Counted from the first letter of the stretch, positions 43,136 through 55,434 are shown. The stretch is DNA of 64,000 nucleotides from Ottelia alismoides (GCA_037367405.1 JAZKJV010003133.1:186001-250000), one strand, 5' to 3'. Notes: a model not told the origin generated them from the sequence alone. Numbers and translations are program-made.

Positions 43136-46100
43136 TGAAGATGAAAATCGGGAGGTTGTGTTAACTCACAAGGCGAATCAACTGTCATCGAATCGACCGC
43201 GTGAAATCCGGATCTTCAGACAACAATTAACTCATAACAGAGTTCAAATAATGAAAAGCGGTGCAGAGTTAAAATTTATTATAACTCTACAAAAGATGTG
43301 TATAGTGCAAGTAGTGTAGAGGTCGAACACAGGGAGCAAACATGTAGATCAGGGAAAATGAATGCTAAAAAATGTGAATGTGATGTATTTTCCTATATAT
43401 GCTATTTTTGTGGATTTTTAATTTTTATTTTTTAATTTTATTTTATAATTTTATATTTTGATTTTTAATTTTCTGATTTTGTATATTCTTCTTATATTTT
43501 TTTATATTTTCTTTTCTATAAAATTATAAAATAAAGTATATATCCAATAAAGATTTCTCTATTTTTCTAATGTATATATAAAAATAGGTAAAAATAAGCA
43601 AAATTCAGAAATAAAATATTTTTGTGGTTTTTATATTTTTCTAATGTTTTTATGTTTTTTCTAAATTTATACTAATTTAGTTAGTATTTTTAAAGTCAAA
43701 AATACTCAAAATAGGGAATAAAATAAAGATCCGAAATTAAAGTGGAGATGAAAAATAGTAAATTGTAATAAAAGTTCTCTAAATTAATTTTAGAATAAAG
43801 ATAATAAAATAAGGAAAATTAAGAAATAGAAATTATATTTTTGTGATTTTTTATGGTTTTTTAATATTTTTATGATGCTTTTTGGAGTTTTGTAATTTTT
43901 AGGAGTTTTCTTTTATATTTTTTTAGTGATTTTTGGTCTGAAGATTAAAGATACAAAAACACACACAATATACTTTTTGGGGAATTTTTTAAGAAGTTTT
44001 TATAATTTTTATGGATTTTCTAATGCAAACAGGGATGAAAATACTTGTTTTTAAATTTTTTATAAATATTAAAATGCAATAAAAATGTAAAATAACAATA
44101 TGGCATGGAAATGCAATGAACAAGAACTTATGCTAATTTTGGGGATTTTTTTTATTTTATAGATGCATGAAATAAATACAAACCACAAAAAGAAAAAGCA
44201 CATTAACAAGGGTATATTTGTAAATATCCAGAACTATCAAGGCCCAAGTGCAATTTTTTCGGAAATTATAATTCAATTAAAAAGTTAAAGGACCAAATAT
44301 TAAATCCAAAACCTGCAGGGGTGCCTCTGTAAAAGTGCCAAACTCATGTGCATAAGACACATGATTGAAAAGGACCCATACGCAATTTTCCAAAATCCTG
44401 GGGGCTGATATGCAAAATTCCCAAAACTTTATAACTACATAAACAAGTTTGTGGACTAAAACTAAATAAGCTAAACAATACGGGTGCCCCTGCAAAATGG
44501 CCACGCCTCACCTGCACAAGTCACGTGAGGTGACGTGGCCGGGGACTCCTTTGCAAATAATGGAACTACAAGGGTTCTTTTGCAAAATTTACAAAATAAA
44601 AGAACAAAAGATGAATGTTTAAAGATTATAAACTAAATACAAAAATTTCTTGGGTGTATATGCAAAATACCCAGCGGGGGCGGAATGCACGGTGGCCGAA
44701 AATCCACTAATACACGTGTCGTGCCCGATACTGGTTCGGACCAGTGGCGAGGATTAGATCTTCGAACGAAGATCTACGGTTGCGGGCATGGCGGATCCGA
44801 CGGTTCCTGTAGCTCAGGAGGAACGTGCCTGCATCCAACGGCAGCGAGGAGCACATGACGAATGGGGAAGAACCACCGACGAGGTGAGTTTTCCCCGTCG
44901 AGATCTCCCTCCTTCGGCTTTCTATGAAGCTCCAAAATGGCCTGAAGGCTTCCTGGGGTGTCCCTCTAGTGGCTAGATGCTCCAAAAAGCTCCGACGAAG
45001 ACCGAAGAGCGAGCAAAAGGCTGGCGGAGCTATGGTGCTCCAGCAACCTTGTCATGCTTGCAAAATGAGCTCCAGCTACGTCAAGAATGCTCGGACTTGC
45101 AAAATAGAGTGAAGGGGTCGAGGGAAAAATGCATCGACCCTACAGTGGGGTGGAATGGGGCTGGGAAGGTGAAAAAGGAGCTCGTCAGAGCATTCTTCGA
45201 CGAGGTCGTGGCAGAGGTGAACGGTGAGGTATGGATCGAAAGTGAATGTGGGGATCTACTCCTAAAACTAAGGTGAATAAAAAAATCACAAGAAAAATAA
45301 GGAAAAAGGTACCTCAAAGGCTGATATGCATGAGATAAGACCTCACGACGGGGCTCACCGAAGATGGGGTGGAGCCAACCCTTAACCACGCTTCGACACC
45401 TCCTTCCTAGCTAGAGGAGACCTTGTCACCGTCTCCAGTCCGGAGCGTGAGGAAGAAGACTCAAAGAGAGGTCAAAGAGGGTTCGAAAATGGAAGGGAAG
45501 GGTTTTTGAACAAGGTGACGAGACGGCTCGAAGATCGAAGCATAGCAGCCGATGCAGCGATGCAATGAATGAGATGAGTCCTAGGTGTGTATGCTGGATC
45601 TACGAGGATCAAAAGTCGTGAAGCGTGCAACACAAAAGGGTAAAAGAGTTCCCCTTGAAAAAATCGCGAAATCGGAGCCAAAAAATGCAGTCTGACAGGG
45701 GCCAGACTTCGATCAGAGAGTTGACCGAGGTCAACCAACGGAATGATCTGGTTGGTCCACGTGGACCAACTAGAAAATTCTTGGCAAAAAATCTTTGTAA
45801 ATTAGATAAAATAATAATAAACGATTTAATTGATTTTTTGTTATAAAATAAAAAATGTTTATTATTTCATGAAGTATTTTATTATGATTTTTATTTCTTT
45901 TTTAGAGGTTTAAAATTACAAGTTACCTTTTATGGGTTATATATAGGCATATTCATCTATATATTTTAATGTTTTATTTTTGTTTTGTATATTTAATTTT
46001 ATTATTTTTGTTTATCATTTTAGATATTTACAACTTAATTTTATACACTTAAATATATTTTTATTTTACATATATTTTTACTTTATTTTTCTGATGCATT

Positions 46101-46939
46101 TTATACAATTAAATAAATAGTTATATTATTCATGTAGGTATAGTTATAGGTATTTCATCTATGTGTTTTTATATACATATTGTATTTTTGTATTTTCGTC
46201 ATGTTTTTATTCTTGTTTTAATACACACATGTATTATAAATAATATTTACAAAATTATAAAAATATAAAATTATAAAAATAATGAATAATAAATAAAAAT
46301 GAATATTTTAATCAGTACAAGTATACAATAGGGGTCCAAAACCTAACTTTCAAACCGAAGCTCGGAAAAATATGAAACCGCCTTCACTAAATAGCTTATT
46401 AAAAATTATATTAAATTAAAGATACATTTCGAGTTTTTATTTGATGATACAGGTATGGGAAGTTGGGATTTTGGAAACTTATTCAGATTATAACTTTTTA
46501 TCTGTACATTATTTTTGTATGAAATCAATTTGGTATTTTTTATATTTAATTATCTACAATTTTCATGTACAAAGTTTCTTTATTTGAAGTATAAGAAGTG
46601 GAACTAAAAAAGGTCCCAAAAATGAATAATGGATGAATTAAATAAAAGGGATTTTTATTGGTTTTTGGCTCTTATCTCCCCATACTTTATTCCTTGTCAA
46701 CCTAGTCATCGAGATGCCTAGGTCTTGAGGTTTCGGGTCATAAAATATTTATAATATTTTATTCTTTTTCTTTTCTTTTCTTTATTCTACAATTTTGGTA
46801 TTAAAAATTGTATTTTATACAATATTTACACAATAATGCATAGATGATAAAATGCCTAAATTAAGCTTATTTACACGCATTTACTAGGGTTTTTAAGGCC
46901 AAAATGATAGAATAAAGATGATGAAACGTAGATTCATCA
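43136..46939 (-). repeat. E2 5' LTR (right copy, about 3.8 kb)
   Basis: Pairs with 33538-37327; ends TAGATTCATCA on plus, directly followed by CGTTGTTATCGG of the E3 primer site. It contains the GC-rich block (about 44680-45780), the W-box pair and G-box palindrome (45720-45770), and TGCAAAA-type motifs at 44240-44660. Confidence 0.88.
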
Positions 46940-48654
46940 CGTTGTTATCGGAGAGCACGGCTTAGTAGTCGGTTTTCTTTATTTTTATTTTTATTTTCCT
47001 TTTTTCTTGATTTTCTTGTTTTTTATTTTTATTTTTCTTTCTTTATTTCTAGTTTTATTTTTTCATAACTATGATCTAACATCTCTTTTGTTTCTCTATT
47101 TCTTGCGAGGGCCCGACGAGCGAGGGCGGCATTCCTAGGAGCGCCGACATATCCGAGCGAAGCGGAGGCAGCTCGTTTCTTCATTGAGCAGCAGGAGAGC
47201 GTAGGAGAAGAGAAGCAGAGGACTTGGAGGACTTTGGAGGATTTTTAGCATTTTATTTTCATTTTATTCTATTAGTGTAATAATACAAGACTCAGAGACT
47301 CTTGGACTTGCCATTTATCGGGGTATGTTTCGTCGAGCACCGGTGTGCTCGGGGGACCTCACCGCGATTTTCGTCAGTTTTGTTTTTGCGGCTTTTCTTC
47401 TATTTTTGATTCTCGAAGGATTTGTCCCCTAGACTTAGGATTTTATATCTTATTGTGACATAATTAATTAAGGTCCCAACCATAATTATTTGCCTGCACC
47501 TATAGATCGTTAAGTGGACTTAATCAATTAAATCACAAAGAAAAAGCTAATTTGGTCACCTGGGAGGTCATGTGCCACTAGAGGCCGTATACAGCGCCGA
47601 TAGGATCCGTTGTGGTGGACACCGATCGGCATCAGACACTAGACGCCGACATCTCTTGTTAACCTATTAGCTACTGTTCTTCGCATGTAGAAATCTTTCG
47701 TCTAAGGACGATTTCTTCTTGCATCATATAAGTAGTTTAATTTCTGTCTTTTATTTTATGTGTGGATCACCCTGCATGTAGAGTGTTGCAATAAGTACGC
47801 ATTTCTGACTTTGCATGCATCATTGTATTTGACCGCGCATCAGCTTTTTCGACTTCTCCCCCTATTTTTGAACTTAAAATAATCAGGAGATCAAAAATTT
47901 GTTAGGCGATTGTTTGATTATTGAAAAATACATAAAAAGTAAAAACCATAAAATTGAGACTGCTAAACACACTTGATCCTAAAAGACATTCACTGAAAAA
48001 TCTGTCCTGGGAAAGCAATCCCCTCCTTGTTTGGTTTGCATGCGCGAGAGAGTGACCCGCACACTAGGCTAAAGCCATACCTGATCTTTCATCAGACTAC
48101 TGGTCTTGGGGTTAGTCGTTCTTCAGTGAGGATCACTCCAGTTTCCGGTAAAGCGGGACACGATATCCTTAACAGAGCAAGTTGATCGGGTAGCCGGTAA
48201 ATAGTCTGTAACTTGTACTGGCTGGGAAAGATCTAGCTTCAGGATTGGGCCAGTCTCCTGAGAGCAACGGGTTCCTACCAGCTCGCTTAATCGCTCTGCT
48301 AGACGGAATTATTACTTAAATAAAATCGACAAGATAAAAGATCGAACCTTTACGGTCATCAGTTCTCAGTGTGAAGTAGGTGAATTGGGGGTTTGTTTTC
48401 TGATCTTGTTTATTTTCAAGTCCCATATGTTCTTTTTCCCAGTTCTTGTCTCCCCTCCATCAATCTATCTTTATCCCTCCCTCCCTCCCTTCATTCTCCT
48501 TCTCCTTTTCTATCCCTGGATGATGGGTCACCCTCCTTTCTTGCCGGATCTTACGGCTTCTTCATCTTATTCTCATTATTCTCGTCCACTCTCGTGAGAA
48601 GTCGAAACTCTGACCGACCTTCCATCTTCTCCTTCTCTATCCCCTCTTTCTTCT
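46940..48654 (+). other. E3 primer-site remainder and 5' leader
   Basis: CGTTGTTATCGGAGAGCACGG continues the primer site cut at 33537. The leader shares a series of boxes with E1 in the same order (hairpin, CCTCACCGCGATTTTC, CACTAGAGGCCGTATACAGC, ACCGATCGGCATC, CTTAAAATAATCAGGAGA). Hairpin at 47334-47351: arms CGAGCAC/GTGCTCG, loop CGGT. ORFs near 48385-48692 are frameshifted overlaps without known motifs. A CTCC-type pyrimidine tract lies at 48474-48500. Confidence 0.75.
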
Positions 48655-49582
48655 GTGCATGTTATGCTGGACGCCCATACAGATCACACTGACCAGATGC
48701 GAGACCCGGATGATTTCATTACTGGGATAAGAGTGCACTCCATAAGAGATCACAGAGAGCATATGCGAGTTTCATATACCTCCTACACTAGGATGATGGA
48801 TGAGCACAACGATCAGGAAGCACAGTCAGCTTCTACATTGACTCCTTTCATTCTGGATTTGGATTTCATTCAGAGTCTGCCGAAGTTTTTAGGGGAAGTG
48901 CACGAGGAGCCATACCTTCATCTTTTTGAGTTTGAGGTGTTCTATGTGACCCACGTATATTCGTATATCACTTCTGAGGAGCTGAAGTTGAAGACCTTTC
49001 CATTTTCACTCCAGGATAGAGCCATGAGATGGCACAGACGATTGGGGAGGAAGTTCGCTATGTGGGAAGGGTTACGCTTAGAGTTTCTACCGAGATTTTT
49101 CAGTAGACCCCCAGAAGCCATTGCATGATTCGTGGCTGAGGTTTCTTGACCTCCTGAGGAGATTTCTAGATCATGGACTTTTGATGACAGACCTTGTTGA
49201 GATCTCCATGAGAGGGATGACCACTGAGCAGATTGCACTGGTAGTTACCTCGTGTGGTGGTTCGCACCACAGTTCCGACATTGATTTACTTTCGACCATC
49301 TTGACATCACTTTCAGAGATCCCATCTTCACGAGATGCATTACTCTGGACAGCACACGAGCGTGATGCGATACCAGTTGGGTGTGTTACACTTCAGGAAG
49401 ACACAGATACTACACACCATATTGAGGACATGGATTCTGCTGCACTACAGATGATGGATGGGATGACTTCCACCGTGGATGTTCAGACCCAGAGATTGAT
49501 CGAGTTCCCATTGGTCTTCCAGCTAGAGTTCGAGTCAGTACCATACTTTCAATTAAGGAGTCTTGGATATCAAATCTTCTGA
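48655..49582 (+). pseudogene. E3 gag (capsid) region, frameshifted
   Basis: The first frame (48655-49128) contains FIQSLPKFLGEVHEEPYLHL, FEFEVF, LKTFPFSLQDRAMRWHRRLG and RFFSRPPEAIA, the Athila-type capsid core, and ends in TGA at 49126-49128 where an Arg is usual. An overlapping +1 frame (49121-49582) carries SWLRFLDLLRRFLDHGL, then TSCGGSHHS and ILTSLSEIP, the second half of the capsid domain. So one shift near 49125 splits the gene. It would form particles. No nucleocapsid zinc knuckle was seen. Best-preserved coding part of E3. Confidence 0.8.
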
Positions 49583-50187
49583 TATTCTAGGAGATGGAGG
49601 TGCCCACGCTGCTACAGTCGTCAGTCCAGCCGTTTCAGTTTCCATTCCTAGCGTACTCAGCTTCTGCTCTGCAGAGATACTTCTCTAATTCAGATGGACA
49701 TCCTGATTCAGCCTAGCAGCCAGAGCTCGATGAGGGACACCACTTTGAGATGACAGATACAGATATTCACATATTTGAGCCTTGTGTCCTCCAGTTCGAC
49801 GAGATTGATACATTCTTTGAGGACGAGATGTTGGCTAGCATTGCCACAGATCGAGGATCAGTTTCAGACACATCTACAGCATCCGCATTGCTGACCAGTA
49901 CCCTTTCCTGTTTACATATTATTCAGAGTCCGTTTTTAGCTGATGAGATATTTGTGTTCGACGAGTGGGTGTTGGACATTGGTGCAGATTCCCATTTAAA
50001 TTTTGATCCTCCTTTCCTCACTGATGATTTAGCATCACTCCCCGAGGGTTATCTGTGGGAGGATGCCACATATGTTACATACTCGATTTCACTGTCTGAG
50101 AGTGTATCCGATCTGACTGATCATGAGATTGAGTCTTTTGATAACCGAGTTATTCATCCTCGTTCTGTTTCATTACTCTTGTTGTTG
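49583..50187 (+). pseudogene. E3 acidic region
   Basis: A 154-codon ORF at 49750-50214 is rich in Asp, Glu and Ser (for example FEDEMLASIATDRGSVSDTS and LSESVSDLTDHEIESFD). It resembles the acidic linker of E1 and E2 in composition and place, and ends in the first stem-loop. No protease or RT motif lies between gag and this region. Confidence 0.5.
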
Positions 50188-50590
50188 CCTATACTTAAGG
50201 GTCCTTCACCTTAAGTATAGGAGGAGTGATGTCCTTCCTTTCATCTTGTATATATTTGTCTTCATTTCTACTATTTCCTCACTTGCCCTCCACATTGTTC
50301 ATATTTCTTTCTATACTTAGGGATCTTTTACCCTAAGTATAAGGGGGACACGATGAGTCATTGCTAACCTTGTACATTCGATCACTCAGTTTTCCCTTTA
50401 TGTACAGTCCGCTGTACTTAGGATTACTCGATCCTAGGTATAGGGGAAACACCGAGCCCTTTTCATTCTATTCTTTGATTCGTCGTTATAGCTTTCCTTT
50501 TCACTTCCCTATACTAAGCACGAGTTATGTCTTCTTCATTGCTCTTGATCCACTCAGAGGACATCGTTCGAGCTAAGTATAGGGGGTGTC
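50188..50590 (+). repeat. E3 array of four stem-loops carrying polypurine-tract copies
   Basis: 50188-50221: perfect 13-bp arms CCTATACTTAAGG / CCTTAAGTATAGG, 8-base loop. 50312-50341: perfect 11-bp arms TATACTTAGGG / CCCTAAGTATA, then AGGGGG. 50412-50443: arms with two wobble or mismatched pairs. 50508-50584: a long hairpin with outer arms CCCTATAC / GTATAGGG and inner pairing (GTTATGTC with GGACAT-type bases). Spacing is about 100-125 bases. Confidence 0.82.
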
Positions 50591-50689
50591 ATACATACTA
50601 CATATATACTTTATCCATAACTCGTACTTTGTGTGAGTGTGTTAATAAATAAAATGACTAAAATCCTTTATTAAAAACCATTAAAATTT

Positions 50690-51004
50690 TAAAAAATTTT
50701 CTTGTACATAAAATCCTTTCTTGCACATACATAGATATTTATAAAAATTATTTGTGTACAAATGTTTGTAAAAATGTTTTGTTTATAAAATTTATGTAAA
50801 TATTTTGATACCAAAATTATGTATATAGTACAAACTTTTTGTAAAATGTTTGAAAAACAAAAGTTTGCAAAAACCCTTGTGTAAATGTTAGTTTGCAAAA
50901 CTTTTGCATCCATGCATACATTCAAACATTTTTCAAAAATTTTGCACATTTTCAAAAAACTTTGCATAAAATGATTTTTGTATATACTTGTACATTCTTT
51001 TTGA
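50690..51004 (+). repeat. E3 low-complexity TTTGTAAA / TTTGCAAA stretch
   Basis: Degenerate short motifs such as TTTGTAAAATG and TTTGCAAAA recur; in E1 the same tract is present in the opposite orientation. No gene. Confidence 0.55.
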
Positions 51005-52168
51005 ATCATAGATTGACATTTAAACTAGCCTGGAATTAAATTGGAAAATGGAGCTTGGTTAAGACTTAATCCACTTAATTCTAAGAGGAACCTTATAAGA
51101 CTTAGGGTTGAGACTTTTCAGGTCCATTGGTGATTTAATTCTTTGAGTCCACTAGGCTATGATCACATGTCATCTTGATGAGCCTAAGTAGAACATTTAA
51201 CAACGCACACATGACTCTCATAGATGATGGCTTTACTTGCACCAGCACCTTACACATAGCTCTCTATGGATGAGGTAGTGAGGAGGCAATTTCCTTTAGC
51301 TTGGGGTAGCATACGAGGGTAGTACTTCTAGGTGGAACTTCACATCTTCTTTTAGTGAAGGAAGTACGTCTAAACTTGTTCTAGTGGCATTGAGGTCTAA
51401 AGACAAGAGTTGTGGGTTGCAATAATGCTTTAAAAGAGGGATAGTCTACTGTCTCAAGAGGAAAAACTCCTTATGTATATATGTTGCACCATGTAGATAT
51501 GTTTTACATATGTATTTATGCCCCAAAAAAGTGCAAAAGAAAGAAAAACTCCAAAAAGTGATGGGTCTGATAGAAAATGAATACCCACCGGAGTGTATAT
51601 AGTCAAATAAAGCAAAGCTTATGTTACCCATTCTCATCTCATGAAGCTTGCAGTAGGGAGACTTAGCTACATTGGTTAAGCTCCCAGGGATACATGACTA
51701 CACTGGTCATGGTCTATTCTCTTCTTCCTCCTCTTCTTGAGCCGGTTGAACTTGAACTTAGAAGGGTATACCCCGCTCCTCGAGGAAAGAGCTGCCAGAC
51801 TAGGGTAGTAGAGTTACCTTGTTGAGGGAGGTTGTTACTTTCCCATTTCTGAGGTGGGGAACTACATATCACTTACACAATACAAGAAAAGATTCATGGT
51901 CATTAGAGTTTGTGTATGTAGACTTGTTCTGATCTGGATTATTGAGGAGTCTTGACCATAGCTTGGTGGAACTTAGAGGCCGTTGAGTTTTAAACCTGGG
52001 TCCAAATAAGGTTCCGACAAACAAATAATCCAAAGGTCTGACTGAGCTCCATACTCCAATTTAATGAAGACAAGTTTAATAATCAACCTTGATTCTCCTG
52101 CTTTTGCTTTTCTTTCTCTTTTCACTTCTTTTTCAAATAAGTGTTTGCTAATGGACTAGAAAAGGTAA
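51005..52168 (+). other. E3 conserved non-coding block
   Basis: Third copy of the block at 8909-10080 (E1) and 37343-38475 (E2). It includes CTCAAGAGGAAAAACTC (51453-51469) and GGGTATACCCCGCTCC (about 51763-51778). It ends shortly before the polypurine tract. Confidence 0.75.
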
Positions 52169-52179
52169 AGTACAGGGGG
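52169..52179 (+). other. E3 polypurine tract
   Basis: A purine-rich AGTACAGGGGGC directly before the 3' LTR. One C has replaced the usual T of AGTATAGGGGG. Confidence 0.7.
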
Positions 52180-55100
52180 CGATGAATCCATGTTCATCGC
52201 TCTTTATTATTTTATTTTTGGTAATTATATTGGTAAGGCATCATGTAAATATATGTAGATACAGTAACTTAGCAATATGCATGCATGTGTTAATATTACA
52301 TAATTGGCATGTATTTGTATAAAAATAAAAGAATAAAGAAAAAGAAAAAGGAAGGAGGTATTTAGAATAAATACAGAGTGACCTGAACCCCAAGAGAGGG
52401 CCAAGCATTGGCCTGATCGCCAAATAAAACAAGTAAAGAGAGATAGGACCTACTCTATATTGTACATATCATGGGTGTCAATTAATATATTATTTTTACC
52501 AAAATAAAATAATAATATGTTTTTACCTCCTTGTATATATTTTTAGAATTAAAATAAAAATTAGATAAAAAGAAAATAAAATTCTCTCTCCTCTATACAT
52601 AATACAGGTATATAAATATTATTCTTTATTTATTATATACATGTAAATACATAATAAAAATAAAACAAAAATTGTTTTGTATTCCAAAAATTATGTTGAA
52701 AATAAATAAAATATAAATTTGGGGTATTTATGTAAAAATAATAAACTAAAAATAATTGTACAAAACACACAGGTATATTATACATGTACATAATACACTA
52801 TACTGTATATAGATTAATTTATTTTTCAAAAAAATAAATAAAAATCATAGAAAAACAGTTTGAAAAATAACAAACATTTTTTTTATTTTATGTACTTTTT
52901 AATTTAAAATCATTTATTATTTTTCATTGAATTTGTAAAGTATTTTTGTAAATCCTATTTTCTGATTGGTCGACTGGAATGTTGATCGCGAGTCAACGGC
53001 TCCTTCCTCCCTGGTCAGACCCGGATCCTAGCTACCGGAGCTCCTTCTCGATATTTTCCAGCCCAACTCTGCTCGCCTATTGCCTCGGGATTTGGACCAG
53101 GTAATCCTCATACCTCCAAGATCCTCGTGGGTCCATTGTCTGATCGGATTCCTTCTCGGGTCTCGTGCTTCTCTCCGATCTTTTCAAACCCTTGATAACC
53201 CTATATAACCTCTTATCCACCTCCACAGTGCCCTAGCTCGTGCCTTGCTCCATTTTTATACCCTAGCCACCTCCAGCTGAGTGACAACTTCCTGGAGCAC
53301 CGCTTGGCGATTGATTTGGTGCAGCAAAGCCGCGGCTCGACCCGTGGCCAGAGTTCCACCACGAGCAGCCTCCCTTGCCTTCCGCAGCTCGGTCGAGGCC
53401 ATCACCCCGATGACCACCTTCGCCTGGAGCTGAGGAGTCTATCCAAACCTTCAGGTGACCCTTTTATCCCCCGCCTTTATCCAGACAATCAAATCTTTCA
53501 TTTGTTCGCTGCCTCTCCTTCGACTGCTCCGACCAACCGATCCGAGCTCCATCACCCACCTTCAGCCGCTCCGATAGCACCGCACACTCACCCTCCATCT
53601 CACTCCGCATCAAGATCATCTTGATCTTTGTCCATCTAGTCGAGATTAGGTTCGAGATCTCTTCCATCGCCTTCGCCGGAGATCGAAGTCTGCTCCACGT
53701 CGCTTCTTTGCTTTTTAGTCCCAATAACCTAGACCGGAGCATAGCTCTGAGTCAGAGCTACCCCTTGCAAGTCTTTGCGTGCGTTGGGAGCCCTCATTCC
53801 ATCCATCTAAGGGCTCGCCGGAGCAGCTCCAGATCTCCTTCGTCGCCACGCCTAACTGATCGGTGGGGCCTCCATCGAGTCTGCTCCGGTCAACACGGAA
53901 TTGTCTCATACTCACGCCGGTGCCTTCTGATCATCAATCGGAACTGGGGATCTCTTCCTTGCTCCGGTTAAATTTGCCTGACAACTGTTCTTCCATACGT
54001 GCTCTGCACCGTTGGATCAGCCAGGACTCTCCAGATCGCATGCCAACTGCTGATGCCTCAGACCGTTAGATGTCAGATCTGACGTCCATGAGCGTTCCAT
54101 GTCCCCGACAAGGTCTGGACCGTCAGATCTGACACCTAACACCCATCAGAGCCTCATGTCCACGCCTTCTCCAGCGGCCGCCACGTGCCCCCTCCGCGCG
54201 TGCCTCACGTGCTGCAAGGGTATATATCCCTTTTTACCATGCATTTGTTTTAGTTTACATTTTAGTCTGTAAAATAAAGTTGTAGTTGAACTTATTCGCA
54301 TTCCAGTCACTATAGTTTCGGTTATTTGCTTTTTAATTCTCCCAGTCTGGAGGCATGTGGGTCGTCACGTGAACTGTGGTCTATTTGCATTATTTTCCCC
54401 GAACCTTTCCTGTGTTAATGTTTGAATGGATGTTTTATGAAATTACATATATGCCCCTATGAACGTAGATTTGACGCATGTGTTTGAATTAATTGGGAAA
54501 ATTTACAGAATTGAACCTGAACTTTTTTTGCTTATAACCGTTTAGTACAGAAACTTAAAATAATCGCTTTTAAGTCCCTACAACCTGTGTGTTTAATTTT
54601 TTATAAAATAAATATCAAAACTACTCCAATAATTCCCTTAAAATTACCAGTAGCTCATGCTACTGCGTAATATTTTTGATAATTTTTGTGATGCATTTTG
54701 ATTTTATTTTTTATTTTCTAAAAATAAAAAAACCCTAAAAATTACTTTTGTCTATTTTAGAAAACCCATAAAAATAGAAAAATACTTTAAAAATTCCACA
54801 AAAAATTGTGAGTGCTTGTTTTGGTGTGTTTTAATTTCTATAGCATTTTCACTTTATTATCTTTTATAAAACATCTAAAATTTAAAAAGACTAAAAACCT
54901 TATAAAAATCATTAAAATTCCGTAAGTATCAAAAGAAATGTGTTTTTAAGTTCTGTAGTTAGATTTTGTTTTATTCTTTGACTAAAATTGTAGCCAGAAA
55001 TTTAGAGGCACTTTAATTATTTTAAAGTTGCCTTTTTCTTCAGGTTGTACACTGTTTGTTCATTTTGCCCTTCTTTTATTTTTAGAAAATTATATAAAAA

Positions 55101-55434
55101 TCAGAAAAAGCCTATAAAATGCCTAAAATACTTAAATATTTTAAAAGCACAAAAATAATTTTATTTTGAATTTTTGAGCTTTTTAGACCTTAGAAATAAT
55201 TGTTGGAGTGTGCTTGCTTTAGTTTTCTTACTCATTTTTTTAATTAGAAAAATATAAAAAAATTTAAAAATTTAAAACCACCAAAAATATTTTTATTTCT
55301 TTTTAGATTTCTCGACTATTTCGTAGGATTATCCCGTGCTCCTTGTGTTCGACCCTGGTGGCTATACCAGGTTAAATAAATAGCAAGATCGCTTGCCTTT
55401 GTTTCTGTGCTTGTTTGCTCTGATTAGTGGTCTG
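52180..55434 (+). repeat. E3 3' LTR, right end truncated
   Basis: Matches 30160-33440 closely but stops at GGTCTG (55429-55434), about 90 bases before the LTR end as seen in the 5' copy. The first base is C rather than T (CGATGAATCC). Promoter elements are repeated: W-box pair 52981-52997 (one side changed) and TATATAA near 53202. It joins a copia LTR fragment directly. Confidence 0.88.

Larger units (their letters stand above)
33538..46939 (-). mobile_element. E2: non-autonomous Athila-related element nested in E3
   Basis: A 13.4-kb element on minus with two LTRs of about 3.8 kb (33538-37327 and 43136-46939), a tRNA-Asp-type primer site (43114-43131), leader, a reduced gag region, a protease, an acidic region, a six-member stem-loop array, the conserved block and a polypurine tract. 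RT, RNase H and integrase are absent; the acidic region runs straight into the stem-loops. It sits inside the primer site of E3. It belongs to the same superfamily as E1 but the LTR body differs. It resembles what are called large retrotransposon derivatives. Confidence 0.85.
30160..55434 (+). mobile_element. E3: non-autonomous Athila-related element, interrupted by E2
   Basis: On the plus strand: 5' LTR 30160-33520, primer site split at 33527-33537 and 46940-46955 by E2, leader, gag 48655-49582, acidic region, stem-loop array, conserved block, polypurine tract, and 3' LTR 52180-55434 (truncated by about 90 bases at its right end). Without E2 it measures about 11.9 kb. No protease, RT or integrase is present. 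Shared cis elements tie it to E1 and E2. The left flank AAGAT cannot be matched on the right because the 3' LTR end is lost. Confidence 0.85.
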
